Shown: piece by piece, positions 29,292 to 40,200 of the stretch
Layout of the letters: every line of letters begins with the position of its first letter
Numbering within the stretch: position 1 is the stretch's first letter
Origin: Fontisphaera persica
GTDB taxonomy: Bacteria; Verrucomicrobiota; Verrucomicrobiia; Limisphaerales; Fontisphaeraceae
Assembly (NCBI RefSeq): GCF_024832785.1
Contig: NZ_CP116615.1
Location: forward strand, 1,550,001-1,614,000
Reading direction: 5' to 3'
DNA: 64,000 bases
Position numbers and translations under genes: made by a program
The notes under the pieces: model-generated
What the model was told of the DNA's origin: nothing
The model's database searches: none
What the model saw: the letters and a program-made list of their open reading frames with translations, nothing else

Positions 29292-30002
29292 ATGGCGCTG
29301 GTTGAAGTTCGCAACGTCAGCAAGATTTACCGCCTGGGCGGCGAGGAAATCCGCGCCCTGGACAATGTGTCTTTGGACATTGAATCCGGTGACTTTATTT
29401 CCATCATCGGCCCCTCAGGCAGTGGCAAGTCCACGCTCATGCACATCCTGGGTTGCCTGGACAGCCCCACCTCCGGCACCATCAAGCTGGACGGGGTCAT
29501 GATTCATGATGCCTCGCCCCGCCAACTGGCCCATATTCGCAATCAAAAAATAGGTTTTGTTTTTCAATTTTTTAATCTGCTGCCCAAGCTCAACGTGTTG
29601 CAAAACGTGGAGCTTCCCATGGTCTATGCCGGCCTGTCGGCCAAGGCGCGCCGGGAGCGGGCCGAACGCGCGCTGGCGCTGGTGGGTTTGGAAAACCGGG
29701 CCAAACATCGCCCCAATCAACTCTCCGGTGGCCAGCAGCAACGGGTGGCCATTGCCCGGGCGCTGGTGAATGAGCCGCGCATCATTTTTGCGGATGAACC
29801 CACCGGCAACCTCGATTCCCATACCGGCGAGGCCATTCTGGAACTTTTCCAGCAGCTCAGCCGCCAAGGCCGGACCATGGTCCTGGTCACGCATGACCCG
29901 GAAATTGCGGCTGTCACCCCCCGGCGCATTGAAATTCGCGATGGCCGGATCGCCTCGCAGATTGATCCACGGCTGGCGGGCATGTCCCTGGCACCCGCCT
30001 AG
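29292..30002 (+). CDS. MacB/LolD-type ABC transporter ATPase
   Basis: A 236-residue ATPase. Walker A is GPSGSGKST near residues 39-47, the signature is LSGGQQQRVAIARAL, and Walker B runs into DEPTGNLD. The Q-loop region reads GFVFQFFNLLPKLNVLQNVE, typical of the MacB/LolD/FtsE group. A good AAAGGA ribosome-binding sequence lies eight bases before the ATG. It works with the permease encoded 11 bases downstream. The transported substrate (macrolide, lipid, peptide) cannot be told from sequence. Confidence 0.94.
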   Translation: MALVEVRNVSKIYRLGGEEIRALDNVSLDIESGDFISIIGPSGSGKSTLMHILGCLDSPTSGTIKLDGVMIHDASPRQLAHIRNQKIGFVFQFFNLLPKLNVLQNVELPMVYAGLSAKARRERAERALALVGLENRAKHRPNQLSGGQQQRVAIARALVNEPRIIFADEPTGNLDSHTGEAILELFQQLSRQGRTMVLVTHDPEIAAVTPRRIEIRDGRIASQIDPRLAGMSLAPA

Positions 30003-30013
30003 GCTCTGGCGCC

Positions 30014-31381
30014 ATGCAACTCGGCACTGACATCTGGCTGGGCTTTCGCGAAATCTGGGCGCACAAGTTTCGCTCCCTGCTCACCATGATGGGCATCATT
30101 TTGGGGGTGGCCAGCCTCGTCGCCATGGCGGCGCTGGTCAAGGGCATGGAAAACGGCCTGCGCCAGGCGCTCATCGAAATCGGCGGGCTGGAAAGAATCC
30201 GCATTGAGGCGCAGGACGTGCCGGCCCATCAACTGCATCTGGCGGATCAGGCCGTCGGCACCACGCTGGATGACGTGGAGGCGCTGCGGCGCAACGCCAC
30301 CTTCGCCAACCTCATTGTCCCCGAATTGCGCACCCGGACCGCGGTGATGACCCACGGCACCCGCAAATTCAGCGCCTGGCTGTTTCTGGGCACCTGGCCC
30401 GGCGCACTGGAAATCAACCAGCACGAAATTGCCCATGGCCGCATGTTCAATGAATTGGATGACGCCGAAGCCCGCAGCGTCTGCGTCATTGGCACGGCCG
30501 TGCGGGATGCCCTCTTCGGTTCTCCCGAGGAAGTGGGGCACGAAATCATTCCAGTGGGCAAAACCATTTTGATTAATCAGCAGCCCATGACCATCATTGG
30601 AATGTTCAAGCATTACGAAAGCGAGGATGACCGGCGCCGACGCGAGCAGGAAGCCCAACAGCCCCGGTCGCCGGAAAATGTCAGCGGCCCCGCTCGCAGC
30701 CGCGGCTGGCAGCCCCGCTCACCGGGAAGCTGGGTTTACTACATCAAAAACACCTCGGTCTATATTCCACTGAATACGATGCAAACCCGCTTCAAAACCG
30801 TGACCGCCACCAATCCCGTGCCGGACCGCCGCATTTCGGTGATCAACATGCGCATCAGCGGCATTGAAAACCTCGAACCAGCCCTGCAGCAGGCGCGCAA
30901 CATCCTGCTCAACACCCATAAAGGCATCGAAGACTTCGCCTTCCGCACCCAGGAGGATTGGGCCGAGCAAATCACCACGGCCATCCGCAACGCCCGCCTC
31001 AGTGGGGGGATTATCGCCGCCATCAGTCTCTTGGTGGGGGGCATTGGCATCATGAACATCATGCTCGCCAGCATCAACGAGCGCATCCGCGAAATCGGCA
31101 TCCGCAAAGCCATCGGCGCCACGGATACCAGCATTTTCATCCAAATCCTGATTGAAAGCGCGGTCATTGCGCTGATTGGCGGCGTGGCCGGCCTCGCAGC
31201 CGCGCAGGGATTCGTCAAGCTGCTCGCCTCCGTCACCCCCACGGGCAATACGCCGGTGGTCACCTTCAGTGCAATGGCCATTGCCTTTTCCTTCAGCATC
31301 CTCACCGGTATTGTGGCCGGACTTTTTCCCGCCTTCAAAGCGGCCCGGCTGGAGCCCATCCGCGCCCTGCGCCTGGATTGA
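30014..31381 (+). CDS. MacB/FtsX-type ABC transporter permease
   Basis: A 455-residue permease with one N-terminal membrane helix (LLTMMGIILGVASLVAMAAL), a periplasmic MacB-PCD domain of about 270 residues, and three C-terminal helices in the FtsX pattern. The conserved SINERIREIGIRKAIGAT loop near residue 355 matches the coupling loop of the family. An Arg/Pro-rich stretch near residues 205-235 (DDRRRREQEAQQPR) is an unusual insertion in the periplasmic domain. It completes the pump with the adaptor and ATPase before it. Confidence 0.93.
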   Translation: MQLGTDIWLGFREIWAHKFRSLLTMMGIILGVASLVAMAALVKGMENGLRQALIEIGGLERIRIEAQDVPAHQLHLADQAVGTTLDDVEALRRNATFANLIVPELRTRTAVMTHGTRKFSAWLFLGTWPGALEINQHEIAHGRMFNELDDAEARSVCVIGTAVRDALFGSPEEVGHEIIPVGKTILINQQPMTIIGMFKHYESEDDRRRREQEAQQPRSPENVSGPARSRGWQPRSPGSWVYYIKNTSVYIPLNTMQTRFKTVTATNPVPDRRISVINMRISGIENLEPALQQARNILLNTHKGIEDFAFRTQEDWAEQITTAIRNARLSGGIIAAISLLVGGIGIMNIMLASINERIREIGIRKAIGATDTSIFIQILIESAVIALIGGVAGLAAAQGFVKLLASVTPTGNTPVVTFSAMAIAFSFSILTGIVAGLFPAFKAARLEPIRALRLD

Positions 31382-31435
31382 TTTGCGCGGTGACATCTCC
31401 ACCGGGGCTGTGTTAAAACAGCCCGCGCGCAGGCC

Positions 31436-32299
31436 ATGATTTTCGACAGCCTCACGTCATCCAGCGGCGGCGCCGGCACCCAGCCGGGGCCGTTTGGACG
31501 TTTTTATCTGCATGAATTGATTAACAGCGGCGGCATGGCGGACATCTGGGTGGCAACCGACGCGCAAAACCGCACCTACGCCCTGCGCAAGCTCCATGAC
31601 CGCTACAAATTTAACTTTGTGGCCCGCGGGCGTTTCCTGCGCGGCTGTGAGCTGCTGGCCCGCCTGCCCCCCCATGAGAACATCATCCGCTACATTGACC
31701 ATGGGCGCATGGAAGGCTCGCTCTACCTGCTCATGGAATATGTGGAAAGCTCCAATTTGAAGATTTTGCAGGCACGGGCGGATGAGGTGTTCGTGCAAAA
31801 CATCAGCCAAATCTTGATTGATCTGGCCCTGGCCCTCGAACACATGCATGACCACCACGTGATGCACCTGGACGTGAAGCCCGAAAACGTCATCATGACC
31901 CGCAATGGCAGCATCCGCCTGGTGGACTTTGACCTGTGCCAGCCCATTCCCGAAAAGCCGCGCAAGTTCGGCCGCAATCCCGGCACTCCCCATTACATGG
32001 CTCCCGAGCAGCTCAAGCGCCTGCCCTTTGATCATCGGGTGGACATCTTTGCCTTCGGCGTGACGGCCTACGAGCTGCTGACCTATCAGAAGCCATTTCC
32101 GGGGGATACGCCGGAAGAAGTGTTGCGCAGCCAAATGGACCGCGCCTCCTATTTTGCCGCGCCGCGTGACCTCAATCCGGACATCCCGCCCGCGCTGGAA
32201 AAAATCCTGCTGAAATGCATGGAGAATGACCCAGACCGGCGCTATCCCATCATGAGCGCGCTCGTGCATGAATTGCAGAACGCCCTCTACCTGCCCTAA
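31436..32299 (+). CDS. Ser/Thr kinase-like protein with altered HRD and DFG motifs
   Basis: A 287-residue soluble protein that is nearly all kinase domain. The glycine loop is ELINSGGMADIWVATD with Asn for the first Gly, and the ATP-site Lys is in YALRKL. The catalytic loop reads HLDVKPENVIM (HRD becomes HLD) and the metal loop VDFDLCQ (DFG becomes DFD). The activation end GTPHYMAPEQL is normal. Catalytic Asp, Lys and Asn are kept, so activity is possible but regulation would differ. It starts 54 bases after the permease gene and may be part of that operon. No membrane or sensor domain is seen. Confidence 0.88.
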   Translation: MIFDSLTSSSGGAGTQPGPFGRFYLHELINSGGMADIWVATDAQNRTYALRKLHDRYKFNFVARGRFLRGCELLARLPPHENIIRYIDHGRMEGSLYLLMEYVESSNLKILQARADEVFVQNISQILIDLALALEHMHDHHVMHLDVKPENVIMTRNGSIRLVDFDLCQPIPEKPRKFGRNPGTPHYMAPEQLKRLPFDHRVDIFAFGVTAYELLTYQKPFPGDTPEEVLRSQMDRASYFAAPRDLNPDIPPALEKILLKCMENDPDRRYPIMSALVHELQNALYLP

Positions 32300-32348
32300 C
32301 CTGCCCCAAGCCCAAAGCGGCCCAGGACACGGCGGCCAACCGACGGCA

Positions 32349-32375
32349 CTTGGCCGGTGAGAAGCCCCGGCTAAG
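32349..32375. terminator. Possible hairpin between convergent kinase and phosphatase genes
   Basis: CTTGGCCGG and CCGGCTAAG form a 9-bp stem with one G-T pair and a 9-base loop, between the two facing stop codons. It has no T-run on either strand, so it may not terminate alone. Confidence 0.3.
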
Positions 32376-32380
32376 GCGCG

Positions 32381-34081
32381 TCAAACCATCTCCTCCACCC
32401 AGGGTGCCCCATAGGCTGCGATATCCTCGGTGGACGGAGGAATGATGTCCGCATCGGCAAATTCCGGGACCGACGGATTGCGGAAATTGACCCCGGCCAG
32501 GTCCACGTAGTGCCCAAAAACATCGGTATTTTGAATCAACCCCTTGAACCGCTCGGAGCCAGGCCCGAAAGCCACCACTGGCGAGTAATCCGAAGTATGG
32601 GAATTGCCGATCCAGTTAACGCCAGTGTAATTCGCCAGTAACTGCCCCAACTGCGCCGTGTCATTATTCAGTTGTTCAAACAAGGCATCTCCCTGGCGCA
32701 AAAGGTATTTTTGGAACCACCGCGCCCGTTCCACCGGCATCTTGTACCCCGTCCACTCTTCCACCACAGCGACGATTCGGGAGGCTTCCACCCAGTACCC
32801 GTATTCCACGGTGCGTTGCTTGGGCTTTTTCTTTTCCTCCTCGCGTTTGGCCTTGTCCTCGGCCTCTTGCAGTTTGCGCTGAAGTTCCTCATCGTCATAG
32901 CGATAAAGCACGGTGGGCATTTTATAGGGCAGCGGTTCCTCCTTTTCGGAAACCGATACCGGTTTGACTTCAATTTTGGTGCCCTGCTTCTTGATCTGAT
33001 CCAAAATAGTGCCCACCGAGCCTTTGATTTTCTCAATGTTAGCCAGCCGCATGGGACTGCGCGAATAGCCGCCCCCCATGCCGTTAAGGCCCGGATTTGA
33101 ATTGCCGTGGTCCGTCGTCATGACCACCAGCGTATCCGGATGCTCCTTCACGAAGGCCACCACCAAGTCAATGGCCTCGTCCAAAGCAATTTGATCCCGG
33201 ATCGCACCCGCCGCACATGAGCTGTGGGCGGCGTGATCCACCCGCCCGCCTTCAATTTGCAATATAAAATTGCGAGCATTAGCCAGCCGCTCCAGTGCAG
33301 CGGCGGTCATTTCCGCCAGGGTGGGCACGCGTTCGCGCAGTTTGGCATCGCGCTGGTGATCCACGGTGTAAGGGAGATGGCTATCAGTGAATATGCCCAG
33401 CAGCCTTCCTGTTTTCGGCGCCGCTTTCAGTTCATCCCGCGTTTCCACCACGCTATAGCCAGCTTGCCGGTACTCCGCTTTGAGGTCACGCTTGTCCAAG
33501 CGCTTTTTCTGCTCAAAGAATTGTTTTCCGCCCCCCAGCAAAATGTCTATGCGCCGCTCCAGATATTGGGCGGCAATAAGTTGCGGATTCTCACGGCTGC
33601 GCACATTGGCGGCAAACCCTGCCGGGGTGGCATGAGTAATCTCCGTGGTGGTCACCAAGGCACGAGTCCAGCCTAGCTCACCAAATACGGTGTAAAGCGG
33701 CGTCAGACGCTTGCCATTGGGGAGGACATTCAATACGCCGTTCATCACCCGCGCCCCGCTGCCCCAACTGGACGAAGCCGCCGCTGAATCCGTCACCAGC
33801 GAGTTCAGGGAGCGCATGTTCATGTAACAAAACTGCGTGCCCGGCTGGTTCATTAATTGCACCCAGGTCAGCGGCCTTTTGCGCACAATCCGCGAATAAT
33901 GGTCGGCGCACGCGAGCGTGCCAGCGCTCATGCCGTCGCTGACAATATGAATGATTCGGGCAGGTCGCTGGCCGGGGCGGGCATTCAGTGTTTCAGCGGA
34001 AACGGCAATATGCGGCGCCCCAACGGAAGCTGCTGCGGCAGCAAGGCCCGCGCGAGTAAAAAAACGTCTGCGGTTTAACAT
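32381..34081 (-). CDS. Tat-exported PhoA-family alkaline phosphatase
   Basis: A 566-residue periplasmic metallo-phosphatase. The N terminus MLNRRRFFTRAGLAAAAASVG is a Tat signal. The active-site Ser is in VTDSAAASSS, and metal ligands are visible in VSDGMSAG, EITHATPAGFAA, EGGRVDHAAHS, TTDHGN and NSHTSDYSPVVAFG. This set matches the E. coli PhoA fold with two zinc and one other metal. A highly charged stretch at about residues 390-427 (KLQEAEDKAKREEEKKKPK) interrupts the usual fold and is predicted helical. Phosphate release is the likely role; no Pho box was identified. Confidence 0.92.
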   Translation of the reverse strand: MLNRRRFFTRAGLAAAAASVGAPHIAVSAETLNARPGQRPARIIHIVSDGMSAGTLACADHYSRIVRKRPLTWVQLMNQPGTQFCYMNMRSLNSLVTDSAAASSSWGSGARVMNGVLNVLPNGKRLTPLYTVFGELGWTRALVTTTEITHATPAGFAANVRSRENPQLIAAQYLERRIDILLGGGKQFFEQKKRLDKRDLKAEYRQAGYSVVETRDELKAAPKTGRLLGIFTDSHLPYTVDHQRDAKLRERVPTLAEMTAAALERLANARNFILQIEGGRVDHAAHSSCAAGAIRDQIALDEAIDLVVAFVKEHPDTLVVMTTDHGNSNPGLNGMGGGYSRSPMRLANIEKIKGSVGTILDQIKKQGTKIEVKPVSVSEKEEPLPYKMPTVLYRYDDEELQRKLQEAEDKAKREEEKKKPKQRTVEYGYWVEASRIVAVVEEWTGYKMPVERARWFQKYLLRQGDALFEQLNNDTAQLGQLLANYTGVNWIGNSHTSDYSPVVAFGPGSERFKGLIQNTDVFGHYVDLAGVNFRNPSVPEFADADIIPPSTEDIAAYGAPWVEEMV

Positions 34082-34262
34082 GGAGCAAAGTTAGAAGACA
34101 TCCCTCGATTTGACAACCCCGCAAGTTTTGCAAGGGCGGAGAATTGTCATCCTGGTGGCAAGGATTATTAAGAATAATTGCAAGTCGTTGCGGCCATGTG
34201 CATTAAGCATTACCACGTTTCCAAAGTAATCCCCACACCTCCCCCCAAGCTTTCAAATGGGA

Positions 34263-37200
34263 TTACCAGGAGGGCGTTTGCTGGAGGCGGTAGAAGCGCT
34301 GCCGGTTGGTCACAGCCTCATGGTACTGAATCCAACCGTTGGTGGGTGCCAGGACCTGTAACAGCCGCCATTGCGGTTCTCCAAGGTCATCCTTGTATTC
34401 GAGACGATAGTCCAGCCCATCCAAGGCTTGCAGGCGCATTTGCAGGCGGCCTTGCTCGAGGGTGGTTGCACCCGGCACAAACTGCGGAGGGGCGCCCACC
34501 CGCACGATGAAGTAATTGGAAGTGGTCAACGGCGGTGTTCCTCCATCCGTTACATACACCCAGATATGATTGGTGCCGGGAGATTGCGGCGTCCAGGTGA
34601 ACTGACCCGCAGGAGTCAGAATTGCGCCAGGAGGCGCATCCAAACCAAGGGAATATATCAGGTTGCTGGCCGCTGTCTCCGCATCCGTGGCCGACACAGT
34701 AAAAGACAACGTTTGCCCCACCAGTAAACGGCGGTGCAACAACACTCCCAGCACTGGCGGGGTGTTTTGCGCCACCAGTCCGGGGGCGTTGGCAGCACGC
34801 GGTGTCGGCTGCGTCAATTGGCCCACTACCGGCCCGCCATTGGGATGGCGGCCTTCGCTCACATCCGGCAATTGCGCGCCGAAGGTAACCTGGTCAATCA
34901 AAACGCCATGGGGTGTATATAAGTAAATGCTGTCTCCCCGGCGATTTAGGGCAAAATTAACATGCAAATCAGGACGCTCTGGACGGTTTTGATCAGTCTC
35001 AGCATCCGCCCACACCAACAAAAAGCCTCCCGGCGGAATGATGTACCCCCTTGGAATTTGGGAACCAGTGGGCAAACCGATGCTATCGGTGAGAATATAT
35101 CCTTCCAAATCCACCGGTTCAGTGCCGGCATTATACAATTCAAACCAATCTTCATTATTCAAGTCAGCCGGATCACGGAGAGCATTGATGTTGTCCGCCA
35201 TCCATTCGTTGATGAATACCGGGACGGGCGCAAGCGCCGGGTTGTTCGTCGTCCCCGGCGTCGGATAATGAAACACCCGCCGGTACACCGGCTGGCCGTC
35301 CGGATAATTCCCATAACTCTGCCCCGCCCTCAATCCCCGGTAGTTCAGATAATCCAACACCGCCAGCCCGCCCCCCATCGGCATCACCAGCGCCACCGAC
35401 CCCGTCCCCACACCCAACCGGAAATCCGCCTGCCAATTCGTCCCCCCGCCAGCCTCGCCTCCACAGCTCACCACCCGATACTCCCCAGCCCCCAACACCG
35501 TCCCCGCCGGAAACGCCCACTGCCCCAGGTTCGTGTACTGGTTGGCCAAATACCACCCCGTCAAATCCACCCCCTGGCTCCCCCCATTGTACAACTCCAC
35601 CCACCCCACCCCCTCCGCCCCCACCGCCACCTCGTTCAACCACACCTCCGGCAACCCCGGCAACCCCACACCCCCCTCCGCCCCCACCCCCGGCGACCGC
35701 GCATACACCGGCGCGTGCACCACCACGTTCGAGTTCACAAACGCCGTCACATACACCTGCAAACTCGTCACCGTCGCACTCGGCAAATACCAGTAGCTCA
35801 CCGTGTACACCGTCGCCGTCTTCAACACCAGCGGCTGCGACAACGACTGCCCCACCGTCTGCGCCCGCCCCGTCGCCACCAGCCGCAAACTGTACTGCCC
35901 GCTCCGACTCACCCCCCCCTCCCGCACCGTCGGCTGCACCATCGTCCCCTTCACCCACGTCCCCTCCAGCGGTGCCTCAAAATCCCCGTTCACCACGTAG
36001 TTCGTCCCCCCGCCCACCACCGCCCCCTCCTCCACGCGCAAATCATCCAGCAATACCTCCCCCGCATTCGAAAACCGAAAATACAAGTTGGTCAAATTAA
36101 AGGTCAGCACGTTGCTCACCGTAAACGACTTGAATTGCCAGGTCATCCCATCCAACCAATTGATGACCCGATCATGGCGCTGGGAAAAATCCTTAATCTG
36201 AAGCGAGGCTCCCAGACCATTGGCACTGGCTGGCCAGGGCGCGTCCGGCTCGTACCGCACACGATCCACCACCTCTTCCCCGCCGGGGCCGGGTTTCAAC
36301 AGCGTCAGCGTTTCGCCGTCAGCCTGAAGATTACCTGCATACTCATCAAAAACAGTTACTGCAGTGCCATAGGCCGCTTCGAAGGCGGCCCGGTTTTTCA
36401 CCAAAACCAGGTAACTGCGCGGCCCCAAAAAACTGCCGGAAGGAAAACGATAATCCAAGCCATTGATGCGCCAGCCAGAAAGGTCAAAAGTGTAATGGGC
36501 TGAGGCATTGTAAAGCTCCACGTACTCTGCTGCCGGATAGGCAGGGTTATACATGATTTCAGAGAAACCCACAGTGCCCACCGCAGGCGGGATGGAGTTG
36601 GTGTAAACAACGGTAACGACGCGGGTGAAATTCGACAATAACTGCCCCCGCACGTCAAAGACCATGAGCGGGAGCACATTGGTGGCTTCGGACAAAGGCA
36701 CACGAATCGTCCAAGAGGAAAGGTTTGCCCAGGTGATGGGGTAGGATTGGCCGTTGACGGTCATGGTGGTGGCCTCCACCGGAGCGGTGCCGGTCAGGGT
36801 GATGAAATTGGTACCGGTGACAAAATTGGTGCTGCTGGTGATGGCAAACCCCGCATTTCCCCCACTGTTGGCAATTTCGGTGTTGGCAGTGCTGATGCGA
36901 GTGGCCAGATAGGAAGGTATGGCGGAGTAATTCTGCTCCGGCACGAAGCTGTTATAGTGCGTAATCCACCGGTCCATGTAGGCATTGTTGTAGGTGGTTT
37001 GGATGATGTCTTTCACGTGCGCATAGAATCGCCGCTTGTTGGCAGGTATTTCGTTGATTAATCGGCTGAAATTGCGGTCGCCCACCAACGCAGAATTGGC
37101 GGCCCGGGAAAAACTGAAATCCATGTCTATGGGGAAGGCCAGGAATTTATTGTCGGTCGGCCGGCGGTACAACATGACGTTGTGGTCATTGCCGAAGGTG

Positions 37201-40200
37201 TAAGTATCGCCCACACCGCACAGTGTGACCAAGGCCCACACACGCATCCATTGGTCCACATCCATCACCCGCCGGCTTTGTTGGTCCAAACCTAACGTCG
37301 CCAGGCTGAAAATCTTGGCAAAGTTCACCAGCGGGCCGTAGTCATCCTCATCCCGGTGGTTTTTCTTGATGAAATTGTAGCGGTACAATTCCAGGTCGTC
37401 CCCCAGGTTTTGGAAGTCCACTGCAATCACACTGTCCGGGCTGGGCAGTTTATAGCCGGCGGCGTTGGTGGTCGTGGGGTAATAAATCAGTTCAAACTCA
37501 TATAAATCGCCCTCCCCCCCATTTTCAAAGGCCGTCTCAATGAATTCATCCTCCAGCCGTGGCGATAGTATGGCTGAGCTGGTGTGCCGGCTGAAGGGGG
37601 CAATCACTTTGCATAAATCGGAATAAACCCCCGGTATGTTGCCCGCATGATGCAGCATGTGTTTGATGACAATTTCCAACTGTTTGTTTTCGGTGGTGGC
37701 ACCCTGGCCGGAGCGGTCTATCAACATCACCGGATGAACTCCCCGGAACGGCTGGTCGGCAGGAAAGGTCAGATGAAAGCTCACCCGCACATCACTGGGG
37801 CGCCCCCGTTCGCTGCCCTTCAGCCTTATGCCACAATCGTAATAGGGGCGATATTCATCGTAAATAATGGTGCCGGGCAGCCGGTCATTGCTCATGACGT
37901 TGGTGGCGGCGTGCATCAATTCCCGATTGGCAGGAGTCATGATGATGCGCAGGTTATGGCCGCGCGCAAACTCGGCCAGTCCATCCTCCACCATGAACAG
38001 CGCTCCGGAGTCAGGCCCGGCCGCCGGCCAATCCGCAGCCGCCCCCAGCGCATCGGTGGCCCGGACGTAAAACTGCACAATGTCCCCGGCACTGCCTCCG
38101 GGGATGACGCCTGAAAAACGCTCGCCAGTGCGATTCATCACCCCTGAGTTCCACGCCCCGCCATTGACAGACCAGAACAAGCGGCATTCCGCCACGCCCT
38201 GCGGGTCTTGAGCGGTGACTTGCACGGTGACCGGCACCCCCACGCCAGGCACCACGGGCTGGTGTTGCAAACCGGTGAGGGTCGGGCCCAAGTTGGCCAT
38301 CCGCCGGCTGTTGGGCGCTCCCGGTGTGCCCGTGGACACGGGCCGCGGCAGGACGGAAGTGCGTGCCACGCGGTTGAAATAAAGCCGGGTGTTGAGCAAG
38401 TTATTGCCCGCCAGCCAGCGTGCGCGGAAACTGATTTGGTATTCGCGGCCATTAACGATGGTGCGCCCCCCTGTCAACGTGGTTTCCACGTGATTATGCA
38501 TGTGTTCCTGTGCCCCGGTGGCCACCAAGTGAAGGACACGATTGGCCGGATTGTCCGGGTCCACAATGACACGGCTGCGGCCATGATTGCCCAGGACCCG
38601 CCAGCCAGTAAGGCCGTTTTCGAAGTTGCCGTTGGCAATGATTTCTGCCGGCGTGGTACTAGGGTTTTCAATGACAGAAATGTCATCCACCAAGCACTCG
38701 CCTGCATCCAGTAAACCCAACACAAAATCCTGCCAGGTGGCAGGTTGGGTGCTACCCGGGAAATTGGCCACCATGCGATAGGAATAGCTTTGCCATTGGC
38801 CGCGCCGGGTTTCGTCGCTGGCCGCCCAGGCTGAAGGATGGGTATTATCAGCCCATGGGTCTCGCAACTCGAGACTGGAGCCGCCGCCATCGGCGTATTC
38901 CGGCCAGGGAGCGCTGTCGTAATAACGCACTTCATCGGCTGGATTGCCCCAAGAATCGCGCAAGATAATGCGCTCGCCGCGCCGTGAAAGGCGTCCCACC
39001 AAATCGCCAACGATTGGGATGCCGGGATGCGCCATCCTAAGGGTGGCCGCGTCATTGGCCACCACCAGATAAGCCCCCGGCGCCAAGGTGACACCGGCAG
39101 GGAACAAATAACGGACGCCACCGTCCAAGCCCCAACCGCTTAAATCCACCGTATTGGAACTGCGGTTGTACAATTCAATCCACTGGGCATTCGATTCACT
39201 CGGGGGCGCATTGCTGCTGAAAATCAACGGGGGGTGATACATGATTTCATTGATGACCACCTCCGTGGCCAAGTTCACCTGGTTTGAACTGCCCGGCGTC
39301 AAAACCGCCGGTATCCCCCACGCAGAAGTGCCATCGGGAAAACGCGCGCGGGGATTCTTGCGTATAACCACCGTGTCATACACCCGCTGCGCCCCCGGCG
39401 ACCACAAGGTGATATTCACGTTTTCATAATTACGGTAGCCGTTGGTCAAAGGCAGCCAGCCAAGCTGTTCGCCAGTCAGCACATAAAAACCTCCCGGCGG
39501 CAGAGGCGGGGCATTGGAAATGACATAGGCCGGCCAATCGTCGGCCTGACTGCCCAGTTCACAGCCTTCCAGCGCCATGGCGTTAGTGCCGTAATTGAAA
39601 ATCTCCAAGGTCAAGATTTCGTTGGTGGCCCCACTCACTTCATTGATGACCAGCGTCACCGGCGGCAATGTAAATGGCTCGGCACTAACTTCCAGACCAA
39701 AGACCGCATCCCCTTCCCCGCCAGCGGCCTGATGCAGTTCCACGGTCAACCAATTCGTGCCCATAACGAGATTGGTGGGATAGACCACCCAGGGGCCTGA
39801 CCAATCCGGTTGCATGACATTGGTCAACGCCAGGGTCTGCGGTGAAATGTCACCCTGAGGCATGTTCAGCCGCAAAATTTCCGCTCCATTCAAGTAAAAG
39901 ACAGCCCCGTCATCCAACATGGGCCGCAACAGCAAACGCGTGGCTTCCGGCGCACTGGTAATAAACACCGGGCGGCGAAAATAATAAGCAGAGCGTCCTG
40001 CGGCCAAAGGTGTATTGGTCAAGGTCTGCGGCGCTGTGCCACTGAGAAGCGCCCGAAAACCGCTCGGGTCCGTACCAGCATTGCTGCAGCGAAACTCCAA
40101 GGTATTGGTGCCCGGCACAAAGCCGTTGGTGATGAAGAATGGACCTATCCACGCATTAAAGCCGGCCGCGGTAATCGGTTGTACCACGCCATTTAACAGC

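Noticed and set aside
35580-35720. Repetitive-looking C-rich tract considered as CRISPR or tandem repeat
   Set aside because: There is no regular unit or spacing; it is coding sequence with strong base bias.
35173-35958. Minus-strand open frame rich in Gly, Ala, Asp and Val inside the giant gene
   Set aside because: It is an out-of-frame reading of the G-rich module, low in complexity, with the real frame clearly supported by lamin-tail motifs.
34962-36503. Long open frame (513 codons) antisense to the giant lamin-tail gene
   Set aside because: It is rich in Pro, Arg and His from reading C-rich DNA, shows no domain or ribosome-binding site, and its length follows from the base bias of the coding strand.
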